Shown: positions 56,781 through 64,000 of the stretch, piece by piece
Position numbering within the stretch: position 1 is the first letter of the stretch
How the letters are laid out: the number at the start of each line of letters is the position of its first letter
Assembly: GCF_024347675.1 (NCBI RefSeq)
Contig: NZ_AP024881.1
Span: 930,001 to 994,000 of the forward strand
DNA from: Vibrio ishigakensis
GTDB lineage: Bacteria > Pseudomonadota > Gammaproteobacteria > Enterobacterales > Vibrionaceae
Direction of reading: 5' to 3'
Length of the DNA: 64,000 bases
Translations under genes and position numbers: made by a program
The notes under the pieces: generated by a model
Databases searched by the model: none
What the model was told of the DNA's origin: nothing
The model's input: only the letters and a program-made list of their open reading frames with translations

Positions 56781-57032
56781 CTTCGAGAGGTGATTTTTTA
56801 ATTTATCTCTTATTGAATCCTTATTGCGCGCTAAATCATTATCTAAAGGCGTTAGGTAAACTTTAACTGTAGCTGGGCAGCATATTTCAGGACTCATAAC
56901 GGTAACCTCGATACTTTTGTTATCGCTGCTTATCACCTTTAGGCAATACCCAATGGCTAACTCGTTCTGAATGATGTCGCCAACCAACTCCAACGCATAC
57001 TCATAAGCTGCGTACTTTTCGTTTTTATTCAT
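56769..57032 (-). CDS. small conserved protein with SPEICCPATVKV motif, copy 1
   Basis: An 87-residue soluble protein of unknown function. It matches the protein at 57378-57659 over most of its length: YALELVGDIIQNELAIGYCLKV in the first half and VTVMSPEICCPATVKV in the second. The invariant adjacent cysteines and a third Cys (GYCL) could bind a metal or form a disulfide. The N-terminus has no signal peptide, so it is probably cytoplasmic. The C-terminal tail is Lys-rich (KLKNHLSKKKA). It converges with the giant gene, sharing its terminator, and has a weak ribosome site. The duplication and sequence conservation are the best evidence that it is a real gene. Confidence 0.7.
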   Translation of the reverse strand: MNKNEKYAAYEYALELVGDIIQNELAIGYCLKVISSDNKSIEVTVMSPEICCPATVKVYLTPLDNDLARNKDSIRDKLKNHLSKKKA

Positions 57033-57377
57033 TGCTTGTTACTGCGTTATCTGTACTGGGAATGATTTTTGTGAATTTTTATTCGCTGAAGAAATAGGAT
57101 ATCCACAAGGCGTAACGCAGAGAAGGAATATGGTGAATTACTTATGAGCTCTATGCAGAACTTAAATGAGTATGATTCATAATCAGGTGTAGTAACGGCT
57201 GTAGCGCGCAAGATGAGACTTATGAAGAAAAAATGTGTGACTAAGATAGATTTGACGCAAAGATTAAAGGCTCGGAGCAGTTCCGAGCCTTTAATGTTCT
57301 AAAATTGGTTTGTTGAATATTTATCTGTTTCCCCGAAATGTGAAACTGGGAAGAGAGCAGATATCTATTGCTTTGAC
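57033..57377. other. intergenic region between the two small paralogues
   Basis: About 345 bases with the promoter of the 56769-57032 gene and, at 57266-57292, the hairpin that ends the upstream gene. No further coding frame or RNA gene is supported. Confidence 0.5.
57266..57292. terminator. terminator hairpin downstream of the second small gene
   Basis: AAAGGCTCGGA and TCCGAGCCTTT are perfect 11-base arms around GCAGT. It lies 86 bases beyond the stop of 57378-57659 in its direction of transcription and could work on both strands. Confidence 0.8.
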
Positions 57378-57659
57378 TTATCGCTTCAGGTTCTCGCTAA
57401 TCTCCTCTTTAATTTGTTTCCATATGTGAAGCTGTTCGTTTTTTGTTACCTGATTTAGCGGCACTTTTACAGTAGCCGGACAACAAATTTCTGGGCTTAT
57501 TACGGTGATGTCGACATGGGTATTGCTGATTGCAGATACTTCTAGACAGTAGCCAATAGCAAGCTCACTTTGAATGACACTGCTGACTAGATCTAGTGCA
57601 TAATCTTGGGCTGAATTTGATGTATTCGGTAAAATTATATTATTGATTTTATTAATCAT
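57378..57659 (-). CDS. small conserved protein with SPEICCPATVKV motif, copy 2
   Basis: A 93-residue paralogue of the preceding small gene: DYALDLVSSVIQSELAIGYCLEV and ITVISPEICCPATVKVPL. The identical SPEICCPATVKV string and the GYCL cysteine are kept, while the N-terminus (NNIILPNTSNSAQ) and C-terminal tail (EEISENLKR) differ, which marks the shared core as the functional part. No signal peptide or TM helix is seen. It is transcribed alone on the minus strand, with its own terminator. AAGG stands very close to the ATG, so the start is not certain. No function can be named. Confidence 0.7.
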   Translation of the reverse strand: MINKINNIILPNTSNSAQDYALDLVSSVIQSELAIGYCLEVSAISNTHVDITVISPEICCPATVKVPLNQVTKNEQLHIWKQIKEEISENLKR

Positions 57660-58023
57660 ATCCTTGATTTTCCCTAAATCGGATGTAATCAGTTCATTGC
57701 TGACTTTACCTTATTTAGAGGCGAAAGAATCCACATTTAGCGACAACCGTTACAATTTGATACATAAGGAGACGTGTCAATGTTAACGATTTTTTAACAA
57801 TTGTAGATGTGAAGTAGGGGACAAACTCAAACAGAGTGCCTTTGTTACTCACTTTCACCTAGCGCAATACATTTGCTAGGTGAATTGTAACAAGGTGTAA
57901 ATAAAAGATACAGTCCAGCGTACCTTTTTCGAAAGTGCTAGTTACGGTTAATCCGTCAAAAGATATTTACAATATGCTAACTCTGGACACTATACTTGCC
58001 ACTTCGAGTGACTAATTATGTGT
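57660..58023. other. intergenic region between small gene and porin-like gene
   Basis: About 364 bases. It holds the promoter of the 57378-57659 gene and a hairpin at 57854-57884 after the porin-like gene. I see no coding frame or RNA gene. Confidence 0.5.
57854..57884. terminator. hairpin downstream of the porin-like gene
   Basis: TTCACCTAGC and GCTAGGTGAA, perfect 10-base arms around an 11-base loop, about 140 bases beyond the stop of 58024-59115. There is no T-run, so termination is only possible. Confidence 0.45.
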
Positions 58024-59115
58024 CTAGAATACAAAGTTAAGCATTACGGTGTAAAGGTTGGCGCTGTCTTCTTCAGGTGTTGATACGAACGCACCGGATG
58101 TTCCTCGATAAGCGTTGAAATATTGCCACTCAGCATTGACCGAAACATTGAAGTGGACGTCATATCTCAAACCCAGCAGGTAACTGTCACCTACTTTGTC
58201 GTCATCGGCGTTAAAGGTTTGTCCATAGATGAAGTAAGGGGTAAATCTATCAATGTGATAGCTGCTCTGAGCATACCACGATGAGGCAATATCGTTCGTT
58301 TGCCCCTCCACGGTAAGGCCAAAATGGCCAAATTCATATTCAGCACCCAGCGAGATAAGTTGAATATCCTGATCTTTAGTCACTATAGTTTGGTCTGGCA
58401 CAGGTACCAGACCCACATTAGGTATATCTACACTCAAGTTGCGCAGTCGAGTCTCTTGGTCATAGTTAGAATCCAAATAGGTCAGATTCCAACGGTAGTT
58501 GTCTCCGCTCAGGACAAAATTGACACCATACATATTGTTGGTGGTGAACTTGAGCTCAGTGTTGCTATTTATCTCAACCTTGCTCTCATCATGGAAGCCA
58601 ACAAAGGGTGTCGTGGTCAATGTCATGCTGTCATTGAGATCATAATTCCACAGTATCGAGATACCATTGTATGCGGTGATCCCCAATATACTGTCGTAGA
58701 CTTCATTCGGTGGACGAGCGGGAGTAAAGGCGTGGCCTACATAATAGTACTCTGACGCCAAGAACACCGGCATACGTAATCGGCCAGCACGAAACTCAAA
58801 CGGCTCGTAGTTATAGGCAAGATATGCCCACTCAAGTTTGGGTTCGCTCCATTCATTTTGCGGGCGTTTCACTACCTGGGCTGACGCTTTGAAATCTTTA
58901 TAGAAAAAATCTAGCTGCAAGCCAAAGATGGTGTCGCAATCAAAGCAGTTCTCATCGCTGATATTGTGATTGACCAATAGGGGAGTTTCGTTGTCAGATT
59001 TTGCCCAAGAGGTTGAGCCGAATCCGCTCAGGGTAAGATTATCCGTTATATCAATGGCAGCGATGCTGGTCGGAGCAACGCAAAGTAGTGCTATGGAAAC
59101 GAGTGACTTCTTCAT
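58024..59115 (-). CDS. porin-like outer-membrane beta-barrel protein
   Basis: A 363-residue protein with a signal peptide (MKKSLVSIALLCVAPTSIA) and a barrel of alternating residues ending in LNFVF. Near the start it has LTLSGFGSTSWAKSD and a loop with two cysteines (ENCFDCDTIFG) that may form a disulfide. Further on, FEFRAGRLRMPVFLASEYYYVG resembles trimeric-porin-like proteins that put a constriction loop in this position. Length fits a 16-18 strand channel. It is the last gene of an operon, one base after the PstS-like gene and downstream of a hybrid kinase. It may admit the solute sensed by that pair. GGAG lies seven bases before the ATG. Substrate is unknown. Confidence 0.75.
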   Translation of the reverse strand: MKKSLVSIALLCVAPTSIAAIDITDNLTLSGFGSTSWAKSDNETPLLVNHNISDENCFDCDTIFGLQLDFFYKDFKASAQVVKRPQNEWSEPKLEWAYLAYNYEPFEFRAGRLRMPVFLASEYYYVGHAFTPARPPNEVYDSILGITAYNGISILWNYDLNDSMTLTTTPFVGFHDESKVEINSNTELKFTTNNMYGVNFVLSGDNYRWNLTYLDSNYDQETRLRNLSVDIPNVGLVPVPDQTIVTKDQDIQLISLGAEYEFGHFGLTVEGQTNDIASSWYAQSSYHIDRFTPYFIYGQTFNADDDKVGDSYLLGLRYDVHFNVSVNAEWQYFNAYRGTSGAFVSTPEEDSANLYTVMLNFVF

Positions 59116-59116
59116 G

Positions 59117-59560
59117 CTATTTCTCCGAATTCAAAATGAAGAGGATGTTTGCGTTGGCGGGAAGGCTGTTGAGAGGCGCATATCCAATACGATTTGGCTT
59201 TTCATCCATCCATTTTAAGAGAGCGTCTATGTCCGGGCTGTTGATGACTTTTGGAGGTCGGGCCTTGCCAGAGAAAGAGAGACTGGCCCAGTGAGCATTC
59301 ATTTGAGCTAGGTTTTTGTTGAGTAGGTAGCGATAAAAATCTGAGCGTTGGCTAGAGCTATCTGGCCAGTCTGAGAGCTCAAAGCGTTTTCCTTGAAGAC
59401 GCTTGGTTTTGCCCCGATACAGTTGACGAGCCTTAGCAACACTCAACTCATCAAAACCCGTGTCGAGGGAGAAAATCGCATAGTCTTGCTCTGCTGTAGC
59501 TTGCAAGCTAAATACAGAGAAAGAAGCGAGCAGTGCGAGTAAACCGAGACATTTTTGCAT
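59117..59560 (-). CDS. short PstS-like periplasmic binding protein
   Basis: A 147-residue protein with a signal peptide (MQKCLGLLALLASFSVFSLQATA). The rest resembles one lobe of phosphate-type substrate-binding proteins: LSVAKARQLYRGKTKRL, a WPDSSSQRSDFYRYLL segment and ALLKWMDEKPNRIGYAPL near the end. Full PstS proteins have about 320 residues, so this belongs to the short family often annotated as phosphate ABC transporter substrate-binding protein but found without any ABC genes. None lies here. It sits between the hybrid kinase gene (35 bp upstream) and the porin-like gene (one base downstream), so it may feed a ligand signal to the kinase's periplasmic domain. AGGA seven bases before the ATG supports the start. 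Confidence 0.75.
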   Translation of the reverse strand: MQKCLGLLALLASFSVFSLQATAEQDYAIFSLDTGFDELSVAKARQLYRGKTKRLQGKRFELSDWPDSSSQRSDFYRYLLNKNLAQMNAHWASLSFSGKARPPKVINSPDIDALLKWMDEKPNRIGYAPLNSLPANANILFILNSEK

Positions 59561-59595
59561 CCGTTTGTCCTGCTTTTATATATCCGAGAAAACCA

Positions 59596-62500
59596 TCACA
59601 TCACGCTCTCTATCTGATCGAGCAATTTCTCTTTACGCACAGGCTTAGGTACATAAGCGTCCATGCCAGAGTCATAACAGTGTTGGATATCGTCATCAAT
59701 AACACTGGCCGTCAGTGCAATGATAGGCGTCTTAGGTAGCCCTTCATCTTGCTCGTAGGCCCTGATTTCTTTGGTTGCTTGAAACCCATCCATTACAGGC
59801 ATCATGCAGTCCATCAAAATAATGTCGAAGCTGTTATCTCGCTGGAACATTTCTACGGCTATTTGCCCGTTCTCAGCAATTTCGTATTCAAACCCCGCTT
59901 TTTGCAGTAATACCGAGGCCACCTTCTGATTGACGATGTTGTCTTCGACAAGCAGAACGCGCTCTGAACGACTCGGTGTTTCTTTGGTTTGAGTTATGGC
60001 TTTCTTCGCTTTAGGTTCTGGCGGTGTGGATTCTTTAGTTGCCGTTTTAACGGGAAGGTTGATGGCTTTCTCTATTTTGGTTTTGAGCTGCTCTATCTTG
60101 AATGGTTTAGCCATATAGTCATCCATTCCTACATCGAAGCAGGTCTGAATGTCGTCATCCACAACACTCGCGGTAAGCGCAATGATAGGAGTGCGCGTGT
60201 TTAGACCGCGCTCTTTTTCTAGTTCTCGGATGGATTTAGTAGCCTTGAAACCATCCATATCCGGCATCATGCAATCCATTAAAATCAGGGCATATCGGTT
60301 TTTCTTAAATAGCTCGATAGCCTCAACACCACTGGATGCGCTGTCAGAAGGAAACCCGAGTTTCTTAGCGTGGAGTCCTGCTATTTTCTGATTAACCTTG
60401 TTGTCATCCACAATAAGAATTTTGTGCTCTAGGTTCTCGGCTTCATCGCGAGCCGTATTATTCAACTCTGTTTTGAAACTACTGTCACAGCTTTCCAGAC
60501 CACGTATCAAGCGTTTACCAAGAAGAGGTTGAGTTAAGATGGCCTTTACCTTGTCGGTGAAATCAAACCGTTCACTTTGAAGGTGTTTTACTAAACAGAG
60601 GTGCAATTTGTTGTTTTCAGTGATCTTTGCATGCTGTTCAAGGTCAACGCCGAGATTTGGCTCAGTTTCAACAAAGATCAAGGTAACAGGCTTCTCAAAA
60701 GACGGAGGCAGTTCGTCTATCTTGGTAAGCGTATTTGCTACCGGCACTTTATAAAAACTAAGCTCATCTAGCATGGAGCCCTGCTTAGCCTTGTCGTCAC
60801 AAAGTAGCCAGATGTCACTGTGATGGATCTGATTCGGGCTTTGATACTCTTGCTCTACTAAAGGCAGTTCAAGACTAAAGTAGAATCGACTGCCTTTGCC
60901 TTTTTCAGAGTGCAGGCCAATTGTGCCGTCCATTAACTCAACCAGTTGCGTGCTGATAGCTAAACCAAGACCAGTTCCTCCAAACTGACGAGTGGTGGAG
61001 TCATCTTCTTGAGTAAAGGGTTCAAAGATATTCTTCTGCTGCTGCTCATCGATACCGATGCCAGAGTCTTCAACTGCAAATTCGACCACAGCTTTACTGT
61101 CTGATAGCTCGCGAGTTTCTATACAAAGTCGAACGCTACCGGAATCTGTAAACTTCACTGCATTGGAAGCAAAGTTCATGATGACTTGGCGTAGTCTATG
61201 GTCATCAGCCATCAATTGGTGAGGGGTATTGGAACTGATGGAAACATCCAGCCCAATACCTTTCTCTTTAGCTTTTGGCGAAACTACGGACGCAATGTCG
61301 TAAAGCGAATCGCGAATACAGGTAGAGTGGGGACTGATAAGTAACATGCCTGATTCAATCTTAGAGAAGTCGAGCACATCGTTGATAAGACTAAGTAACA
61401 GCTGAGAAGAGGTTTCGATGGTATCTACATAGTCTCTCTGGGTGGCATCGAGTGAAGTGCCAGATAAGATTTCTGAGATACCAATGACACCATTCAGCGG
61501 TGTGCGAATTTCGTGAGACATGTTCGCTAGGAAGCTACTCTTGGCCTTGCTAGCGCGTATTGCATCGTCTTTGGCTTGCTCAGCATCTTCCTTTGCTTGG
61601 GTGAGTTTCTGGCGAGCCTCTTCGCGCTCACAAGTGAGCTCCTCGACTTTATGAGCAAACTGTCCAAGCTCATCTTTACTCTGAATCTGTTCAGTAAGAG
61701 GTGAGTCTTCACTATAGGATTCACGGCCTAAGTAGGCGAGTACCAGATTTAGATCCCCAGTTACCTTTCTGGATAAGCGCACAGCCAGGGTAACCACCAA
61801 AATCGTCATCAACAGCATAATAGTGATAAATATGAGCTGCTTCTGAGTCGCTGCTGCGGTTTCTCGCTCAAGGTCTGCTCGCAGTTGCTCTGTGACTTTG
61901 TCACTGACTTGTTGCAACAAGGAGAGACGGCCAACCAGTGCGGATAAGCCAGCTGTGATCTCCTCAGGGGACAAGGCACTAAATCCTGTTTGGTCGAGCA
62001 AAGTCGTCCTGAATATTTGGCTATCGATAAAGATATCGTTGGTGAAGGTGCTGATTAAGAACGAGACCTGATCTTGATTGGCGTTCAGGTTTACAAAGCG
62101 CTCCATAAAGAGCTGTTGGTTTTGGACGAGTGTTTCTATCTCGGTGGCGATTTCAGTGTCGTATATTTGGCTATCCTCGGTAAGGAATACCAGATACTGG
62201 CTTAGCTTGTTTTCCTCGCGAGACCAGAACATTAGCCATTCAACCTGCGTCAGTGCCGACATGTGATTTTGAATGTCTGCCGGGGCGCGCTCAAACGACT
62301 CATTTTCGATAGCAAGCAAGAGTTGCTTATAGGTATCGGCGCGCCACTCCAATATATCGATACGCTCATAAAGGTCGGTATTGGTAACCAGAGAAACGTT
62401 CGCTTCTTCAAAGCTCATCAATAGGTCGGTGACGGCTACGCTGTCCCCCTCAAAGATCTGTGGGGTCTCGTTCACCAATTCTTCGGTGAGTGCTTCTATA

Positions 62501-62727
62501 GACTTAAGTTTATCTGTCTCATCCGCACGCTCCGGCAAGGTATAGAGATAGGATATCTGGTTTATATAATGAGAGAATCTCTGAGCACGTTCGAGATCCT
62601 TCGCTTGCATAGAGAGGCGATATAGCTGCTCACCCTCTAGAAATATAAGCAAGACAATAGGGCAGAACACCAAGCTAAATAGCTTGTACTTCACCGATAG
62701 GTTATTCCAAGAAAACAGACTACTCAC
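59596..62727 (-). CDS. hybrid sensor histidine kinase with two receivers
   Basis: A 1043-residue inner-membrane kinase starting at GTG 62727 (GGAAG six bases before). It has TM helices at about 14-32 and 293-315 around a large helical periplasmic sensor, then a HAMP-like and coiled-coil linker. HisKA has [15 protein letters not shown] (His405). The ATPase domain has [18 protein letters not shown] and GGTGLGLA. A receiver-like fold without acceptor Asp follows at about 655-755. Two complete receivers come next, with Asp818 ([10 protein letters not shown]) and Asp973 ([10 protein letters not shown]), each with its Lys. There is no Hpt, so phosphate must go on through a separate Hpt protein; the stand-alone Hpt at 23742 is one candidate. 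It heads the operon with the PstS-like and porin-like genes, which hints that it senses a small periplasmic solute. Confidence 0.9.
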   Translation of the reverse strand: MSSLFSWNNLSVKYKLFSLVFCPIVLLIFLEGEQLYRLSMQAKDLERAQRFSHYINQISYLYTLPERADETDKLKSIEALTEELVNETPQIFEGDSVAVTDLLMSFEEANVSLVTNTDLYERIDILEWRADTYKQLLLAIENESFERAPADIQNHMSALTQVEWLMFWSREENKLSQYLVFLTEDSQIYDTEIATEIETLVQNQQLFMERFVNLNANQDQVSFLISTFTNDIFIDSQIFRTTLLDQTGFSALSPEEITAGLSALVGRLSLLQQVSDKVTEQLRADLERETAAATQKQLIFITIMLLMTILVVTLAVRLSRKVTGDLNLVLAYLGRESYSEDSPLTEQIQSKDELGQFAHKVEELTCEREEARQKLTQAKEDAEQAKDDAIRASKAKSSFLANMSHEIRTPLNGVIGISEILSGTSLDATQRDYVDTIETSSQLLLSLINDVLDFSKIESGMLLISPHSTCIRDSLYDIASVVSPKAKEKGIGLDVSISSNTPHQLMADDHRLRQVIMNFASNAVKFTDSGSVRLCIETRELSDSKAVVEFAVEDSGIGIDEQQQKNIFEPFTQEDDSTTRQFGGTGLGLAISTQLVELMDGTIGLHSEKGKGSRFYFSLELPLVEQEYQSPNQIHHSDIWLLCDDKAKQGSMLDELSFYKVPVANTLTKIDELPPSFEKPVTLIFVETEPNLGVDLEQHAKITENNKLHLCLVKHLQSERFDFTDKVKAILTQPLLGKRLIRGLESCDSSFKTELNNTARDEAENLEHKILIVDDNKVNQKIAGLHAKKLGFPSDSASSGVEAIELFKKNRYALILMDCMMPDMDGFKATKSIRELEKERGLNTRTPIIALTASVVDDDIQTCFDVGMDDYMAKPFKIEQLKTKIEKAINLPVKTATKESTPPEPKAKKAITQTKETPSRSERVLLVEDNIVNQKVASVLLQKAGFEYEIAENGQIAVEMFQRDNSFDIILMDCMMPVMDGFQATKEIRAYEQDEGLPKTPIIALTASVIDDDIQHCYDSGMDAYVPKPVRKEKLLDQIESVM

Positions 62728-62976
62728 ATTGAACTTCCATATCCAATTGACTGTCGGGCAGTATAGGAGGTGGGAAGGGTTTTCAAAGAAAATTTTATTG
62801 GCCCTTGTTTTTATTCACTCAAACTGGGTTTTATCCAAGTTTTGAGATGTTCATAGGATTTTCAATCTTTGTTACCCAAGTGATCTCATGTAGCCTTGAA
62901 AATACTCATATTTTATAAATGAGATGAATGAATTAAATTCGTTTGTTCAATTGGCTAGACAATAAGGTTAACAAGG

Positions 62977-64000
62977 ATGTTAAAAAGCAAATACTTCAAA
63001 AGAACCCTTCTTTCTACTCTGATCTTTGCAGGGCTTCCTGCGCATAGTGCTGTACTACCAGCAGATGTAAAGCTTGCGGACGAGCAGCATATTGTTCGTG
63101 GTAACGATGCTGAGGTAGCAACTCTAGACCCTGCAAATGCGGAAGGTCTACCGGAGATGCATGTGATTCGAGACCTTTTTGAAGGTTTGGTGATTCAAGA
63201 TAAAGATGGCAACGTGATCCCTGGCGTCGCTACTTCATGGGAAACAGAGGATAACCAGAAGTTTGTATTCCATCTGCGTAAAGATGCAAAGTGGTCCAAT
63301 GGTGAGTCAGTTACGGCGCATGATTTTGTCTACAGCCTGAAACGTGCAGTTGATCCTAACTTTGCTTCGGCCAATGGTTGGTATCTAAAGCTCACTAAAA
63401 TTCAAAATATCGATGCCATTATTAAGGGCGAAAAGCCGGTTGATTCATTGGGTGTTAAAGCTCTGGATGATTACACCCTTGAATATCAGTTGGAATCCAA
63501 AGTGCCTTATTTTGTGGCTATGACAGGCCACACTTCTATGATGCCTGTGCCTCAAGCGACTATCGAAAAGCACGGTAAGAAATGGGTATTGCCAGAGAAC
63601 CTAGTTTCCAATGGCGCATTTACTCTGGATAGATGGGTTATCAACGAGCGTATCGAGCTTAAAAAGAACCCTCAATATTGGGATGCAAAGGATACGGTTC
63701 TGGACTCGGTGACTTACATCCCGTTTGAAAACCAAACCGCGGCTATGAACCGTTATGCATCTGGTGAGGTAGACATTACGTCCGACGTTCCAAGCCAGAT
63801 GGCGCCAAAGCTTAAGAAAGATAATCCAGATGCGTTCAAGGTAGTGCCTCTGCTATGTACCTACTACTACGCTTTCAATACCACTAAAGCGCCGTTCAAT
63901 GATGAGCGAGTGCGTAAGGCCGCCTCTTACACCATGATGCGTGACATCATCACTAATGGCATCACTCAAGTCGGGAATATTCCAGCTTATACCTTTACTC
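62977..64000 (+). CDS. oppA: periplasmic oligopeptide-binding protein, 5' part (partial)
   Basis: The gene runs off the right edge; about 341 codons are present. The N-terminus is a signal peptide (MLKSKYFKRTLLSTLIFAGLPAHSA). The mature part is the solute-binding fold of the peptide/nickel family: TLDPANAEGLPEMHVIRDLFEGL, PGVATSWE, FHLRKDAKWSNGESVTAHDFVYSLKR, LVSNGAFTLDRWV, NEDVRKA-like DERVRKAASYTM. The wording matches OppA proteins, which bind peptides for the OppBCDF importer. A full-length OppA has about 540 residues, so roughly 60 percent is seen. The promoter should lie in the 249 bases before it, which contain a CTCAT...ATGAG hairpin near 62913. The gene is divergent from the two-receiver kinase. 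Confidence 0.85.
   Translation, partial: MLKSKYFKRTLLSTLIFAGLPAHSAVLPADVKLADEQHIVRGNDAEVATLDPANAEGLPEMHVIRDLFEGLVIQDKDGNVIPGVATSWETEDNQKFVFHLRKDAKWSNGESVTAHDFVYSLKRAVDPNFASANGWYLKLTKIQNIDAIIKGEKPVDSLGVKALDDYTLEYQLESKVPYFVAMTGHTSMMPVPQATIEKHGKKWVLPENLVSNGAFTLDRWVINERIELKKNPQYWDAKDTVLDSVTYIPFENQTAAMNRYASGEVDITSDVPSQMAPKLKKDNPDAFKVVPLLCTYYYAFNTTKAPFNDERVRKAASYTMMRDIITNGITQVGNIPAYTFT

Overview
The window looks like chromosomal DNA of a marine gamma-proteobacterium, most likely a Vibrionaceae member. This is inference from gene content: hybrid sensor kinases with C-terminal Hpt domains, GGDEF/EAL proteins, an RpoS-like sigma factor, small Vibrio-type outer-membrane barrels and an OppA-type peptide-binding protein. 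No tRNA, rRNA, CRISPR array, insertion sequence or phage gene was seen.

Layout. 1-3.2 kb: the 5' end of an outer-membrane protein gene, two small membrane proteins of the PACE efflux type, and two paralogous 8-strand-type outer-membrane barrels that share a leader element. 3.5-23.2 kb: a dense block of signalling genes. It holds a pseudo-kinase/receiver protein, a GGDEF-EAL protein, a CHASE3 hybrid kinase, an operon of a His-rich diheme peroxidase with a hybrid kinase and a second pseudo-kinase/receiver, a multi-PAS kinase with two response regulators, a PAS-EAL phosphodiesterase and an RpoS-like sigma factor. 23.3-33.8 kb: on the minus strand, an Hpt protein, an unknown protein and a compact type I secretion operon (Hpt-like protein, HlyD-type fusion protein, a third pseudo-kinase/receiver, TolC-type channel, two different ABC subunits). 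33.97-56.72 kb: one divergent giant gene for a 7582-residue acidic protein built of about 65 cadherin-like (tandem-95) repeats, the probable secreted adhesin. 56.8-57.7 kb: two small paralogous proteins of unknown function. 58.0-62.7 kb: an operon of a two-receiver hybrid kinase, a small PstS-like periplasmic protein and a porin-like barrel. 62.98 kb to the end: the start of an oligopeptide-binding protein gene.

How it may work together. The type I secretion operon and the giant gene diverge from a 159-bp region, so the operon probably exports that protein. What is unusual is the signalling built around it. Three hybrid-kinase-like proteins have lost the phospho-accepting histidine (Asn, Asp and Tyr in its place) and the ATP-binding motifs, yet keep intact C-terminal receivers. 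One of them sits inside the secretion operon. The first gene of that operon is an Hpt-like protein with Tyr exactly where its paralogue 9 kb away has His. Together with active-looking kinases, c-di-GMP enzymes and a dedicated sigma factor, this suggests a phosphorelay-controlled system for making, exporting or holding a giant surface adhesin. The known Lap system instead uses LapD/LapG and c-di-GMP. No LapD/LapG gene, LapG-type cleavage site or RTX nonapeptide repeat was recognised here. The functional link is inference from gene order and motif loss.
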